From: Candidatus Culexmicrobium profundum
GTDB lineage: Archaea; Thermoproteota; Methanomethylicia; Culexarchaeales; Culexmicrobiaceae
Length of the DNA stretch: 5,588 bases
Direction: 5' to 3'
NCBI GenBank assembly: GCA_025061245.1
Contig: JANZKD010000248.1
Coordinates: 1-5,588, forward strand
In this document: positions 4,849-5,588 of the stretch, in pieces
How the letters are laid out: each line of letters opens with the position of its first letter
Position numbering within the stretch: the first letter of the stretch is position 1
Made by a program: the position numbers and the translations under genes
The notes under the pieces: generated by a model
Told to the model about the DNA's origin: nothing
Databases searched by the model: none
What the model saw: only the letters and a program-made list of their open reading frames with translations

Positions 4849-5028
4849 TTACTGTCCTTTTTGTTCCTCTTGTTTTTCAGTTACTTTTTTAGAGATTTTC
4901 TCTATTAACTTCAATATTTCTACTTTAACTGCTCTATCATCCGTAACTTTCTCATAGATCTTTAATGCCATGACTATGAGGTCGAATTCCCTTCTATCAA
5001 GGGTGAGATAGACTATTTCTTCGCCCAA
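4849..5028 (-). CDS. small conserved-looking hypothetical protein, 59 residues
   Basis: I do not recognise the family. The frame opens with TTG at 5028, the first possible start after an in-frame stop. A perfect GGAGG site at 5036-5040 lies 7 nt before it, and a TATA-like GGTTTAAATT is at 5063-5072. The product begins MGEEIVYLTLDRREFDLIVM, continues ALKIYEKVTDDRAVKVEILK and ends LIEKISKKVTEKQEEQKGQ. It is highly charged with regularly spaced hydrophobic residues, as for two amphipathic helices after a short strand, and has a disordered Lys/Glu/Gln tail. There is no Cys, signal peptide or membrane segment. It converges with hjc with a 16-nt gap. The quality of the start signals argues that it is real. 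It may be a small helical adaptor or DNA/protein-binding factor, but no function can be assigned. Confidence 0.75.
   Translation of the reverse strand: MGEEIVYLTLDRREFDLIVMALKIYEKVTDDRAVKVEILKLIEKISKKVTEKQEEQKGQ
4858..4890 (+). terminator. U-tract cluster after hjc
   Basis: On the plus strand, runs of T5 (4858-4862), T5 (4873-4877) and T6 (4885-4890) begin 26 nt after the hjc stop. Multiple U-tracts are typical archaeal termination signals and the kind of site recognised by aCPSF1/FttA. The runs also encode the Lys/Glu-rich tail of the opposite gene. Confidence 0.55.
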
Positions 5029-5062
5029 TTCTGAGCCTCCACTAAGTTATATTACTAAAGAA

Positions 5063-5072
5063 GAATTTAAAC
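5063..5072 (-). promoter_or_regulatory. TATA-like box for the 59-residue gene
   Basis: GGTTTAAATT on the minus strand predicts a start near 5043, just before the GGAGG site at 5036-5040. Spacing fits an archaeal promoter. Confidence 0.5.
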
Positions 5073-5125
5073 CCATAACTTTTTCGATAAATAATTGTCG
5101 GAAATCTTATTGACAGTTTAATAAA

Positions 5126-5177
5126 TTACCTATGACGAGATTAAAACTAAACATTTTTTCAAAAATTGCATAGGTAA
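5126..5177. repeat. 9-bp inverted repeat enclosing an AT-rich inner hairpin
   Basis: TTACCTATG (5126-5134) is perfectly complementary to CATAGGTAA (5169-5177), with 34 nt between. The interior holds ATTTTT/AAAAAT at 5153-5158 and 5161-5166. It could be an RNA structure, a protein site or a relic. No coding frame covers it. Confidence 0.5.
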
Positions 5178-5223
5178 ACTATCTAATGTTAGAGAGGAAA
5201 ATTCTCTTCACATGTCGTAGCAT

Positions 5224-5246
5224 TTTATGAAAGATAACTTCATAAA
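5224..5246. repeat. 8-bp perfect hairpin
   Basis: TTTATGAA (5224-5231) and TTCATAAA (5239-5246) are exact reverse complements around a 7-nt loop. The hairpin is AT-rich and lacks a following T-run, so it is not a convincing terminator. It lies in non-coding DNA downstream of the gene ending at 5382. Confidence 0.45.
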
Positions 5247-5381
5247 TCATCATGGTGGAAATGTTTCAGAATACGTGTCGTAGATAGCAGATATAACATC
5301 GAAACCCAACCCAGGCTAATAATTTTCAGATATACTTTGTTGTCAAGGATCAATTACATAGAAAGCGCATTAATTAGAAGT

Positions 5382-5588
5382 TTATAGAAAATATTTACTA
5401 CTTGAGATTACGTCGTCAACTGCAAGTGAGAGAAACTTTTCTAGTGAAACTTTCTTAAGATATTCCTCAATGACTTTATATCCAACATAATATGCAGTCT
5501 GATTTGGAAAGCCTTCAGGTGGATTTGATAGGGATCCAGCGATGAAATATTTTCTTATGATTTCAATTCCTCCCTTCTCGAGATTTTT
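5382..5588 (-). CDS. C-terminal end of a protein resembling DUF2268-type predicted Zn-protease (5' end outside window)
   Basis: The minus-strand frame is open from the window edge to TAA at 5384-5382, giving 68 residues. The core FPNQTAYYVGYKVIEEYLKK (26-45), followed by SLEKFLSLAVDDVISSSKYF, resembles the C-terminal segment of DUF2268-like predicted Zn-dependent peptidases. In those, a GyyxGyxivexYlxk helix is followed by a short 'ilxxSxY' ending. The HExxH metal site would lie further upstream, outside the window, so it cannot be checked. The leading segment KNLEKGGIEIIRKYFIAGSL contains no catalytic motif. Codon use and base composition match the neighbours. The identification rests on one short region and is tentative. 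That it is the 3' end of a real gene is much more certain. Confidence 0.6.
   Translation of the reverse strand, partial: KNLEKGGIEIIRKYFIAGSLSNPPEGFPNQTAYYVGYKVIEEYLKKVSLEKFLSLAVDDVISSSKYFL

Larger units (their letters stand above)
5029..5381. other. 353-bp region without a convincing gene
   Basis: All frames are broken by stops. The longest ATG frame is 24 codons (minus, 5253-5179) and has no good ribosome binding site. The region holds the promoter and ribosome binding site of the 59-residue gene, the two inverted repeats listed separately, and a direct repeat TGTCGTAG at about 5214 and 5277. A G-rich GGGTTGGGTTT stretch is on the minus strand near 5302-5312. It lies between two minus-strand genes and could hold a small RNA, but I see no canonical box C/D or tRNA signature. 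Confidence 0.6.

Noticed and set aside
5179..5253. 24-codon frame on the minus strand starting with two ATG codons
   Set aside because: Too short, no ribosome binding site, and it overlaps the 8-bp hairpin; likely chance.
5248..5270. ATGATGA and a CTGA on the minus strand, resembling a C' and D' box
   Set aside because: The order and spacing allow only the internal pair, and no matching outer C and D boxes are found on either side.
5302..5312. Minus-strand GGGTTGGGTTT as telomere-like or G-quadruplex DNA
   Set aside because: Only two G-runs plus a short one are present, too few for a quadruplex.

Overview
The window is archaeal chromosome. The evidence is the gene content (aCPSF1/FttA, an Sm-like protein, ribosomal protein L37e, Orc1/Cdc6, Hjc resolvase, DUF99, a PUA protein of the MCT-1 type), TATA boxes about 25 bp upstream of expected transcription starts, and GGTGA/GGAGG-type ribosome binding sites. 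Protein-coding DNA is AT-rich, but both tRNAs are about 70% G+C with almost fully G-C paired stems, which suggests a (hyper)thermophile. The proteins look most like those of the Thermoproteota (crenarchaeal/TACK side). I cannot name a genus.

Left part (1-1867), RNA metabolism and translation: the C-terminal part of aCPSF1 (FttA), the 3'-end-processing and transcription-termination ribonuclease, converges with and overlaps a PUA-domain protein by 9 nt. The PUA gene is divergent from an Sm-like/L37e operon, a pairing common in archaea. A symmetric TTTAAA box lies between the divergent genes. A tRNA-Ala(GGC) with the G3:U70 identity pair follows on the minus strand.

Middle (1868-2574): a small NifX/NifB-type (Nitro_FeMo-Co family) protein. 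Its promoter carries a perfect 22-bp palindrome between the TATA box and the start codon, the clearest operator-like element in the window. tRNA-Thr(UGU) lies just upstream on the same strand.

Right part (2592-5588), replication and repair: a tight orc1/cdc6-DUF99 pair (4-nt gap, both with TTG starts and clear ribosome binding sites) faces a divergent hjc Holliday-junction resolvase gene across a 107-bp regulatory gap. That gap has an imperfect dyad centred next to the cdc6 TATA box. The Hjc has Gln where the family normally has a catalytic Glu. Convergent to hjc is an unrecognised 59-residue gene with a GGAGG site and a TTG start. A 353-bp stretch without a convincing gene follows, containing inverted repeats. 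The window ends in the 3' end of a gene that resembles the C-terminus of DUF2268-type predicted Zn-proteases.

No CRISPR array, insertion sequence, integrase or prophage feature is visible. Most of the window is conserved core archaeal genome. The less ordinary points are the NifX operator, the Hjc substitution, the small gene beside hjc, and the structured gap after it.
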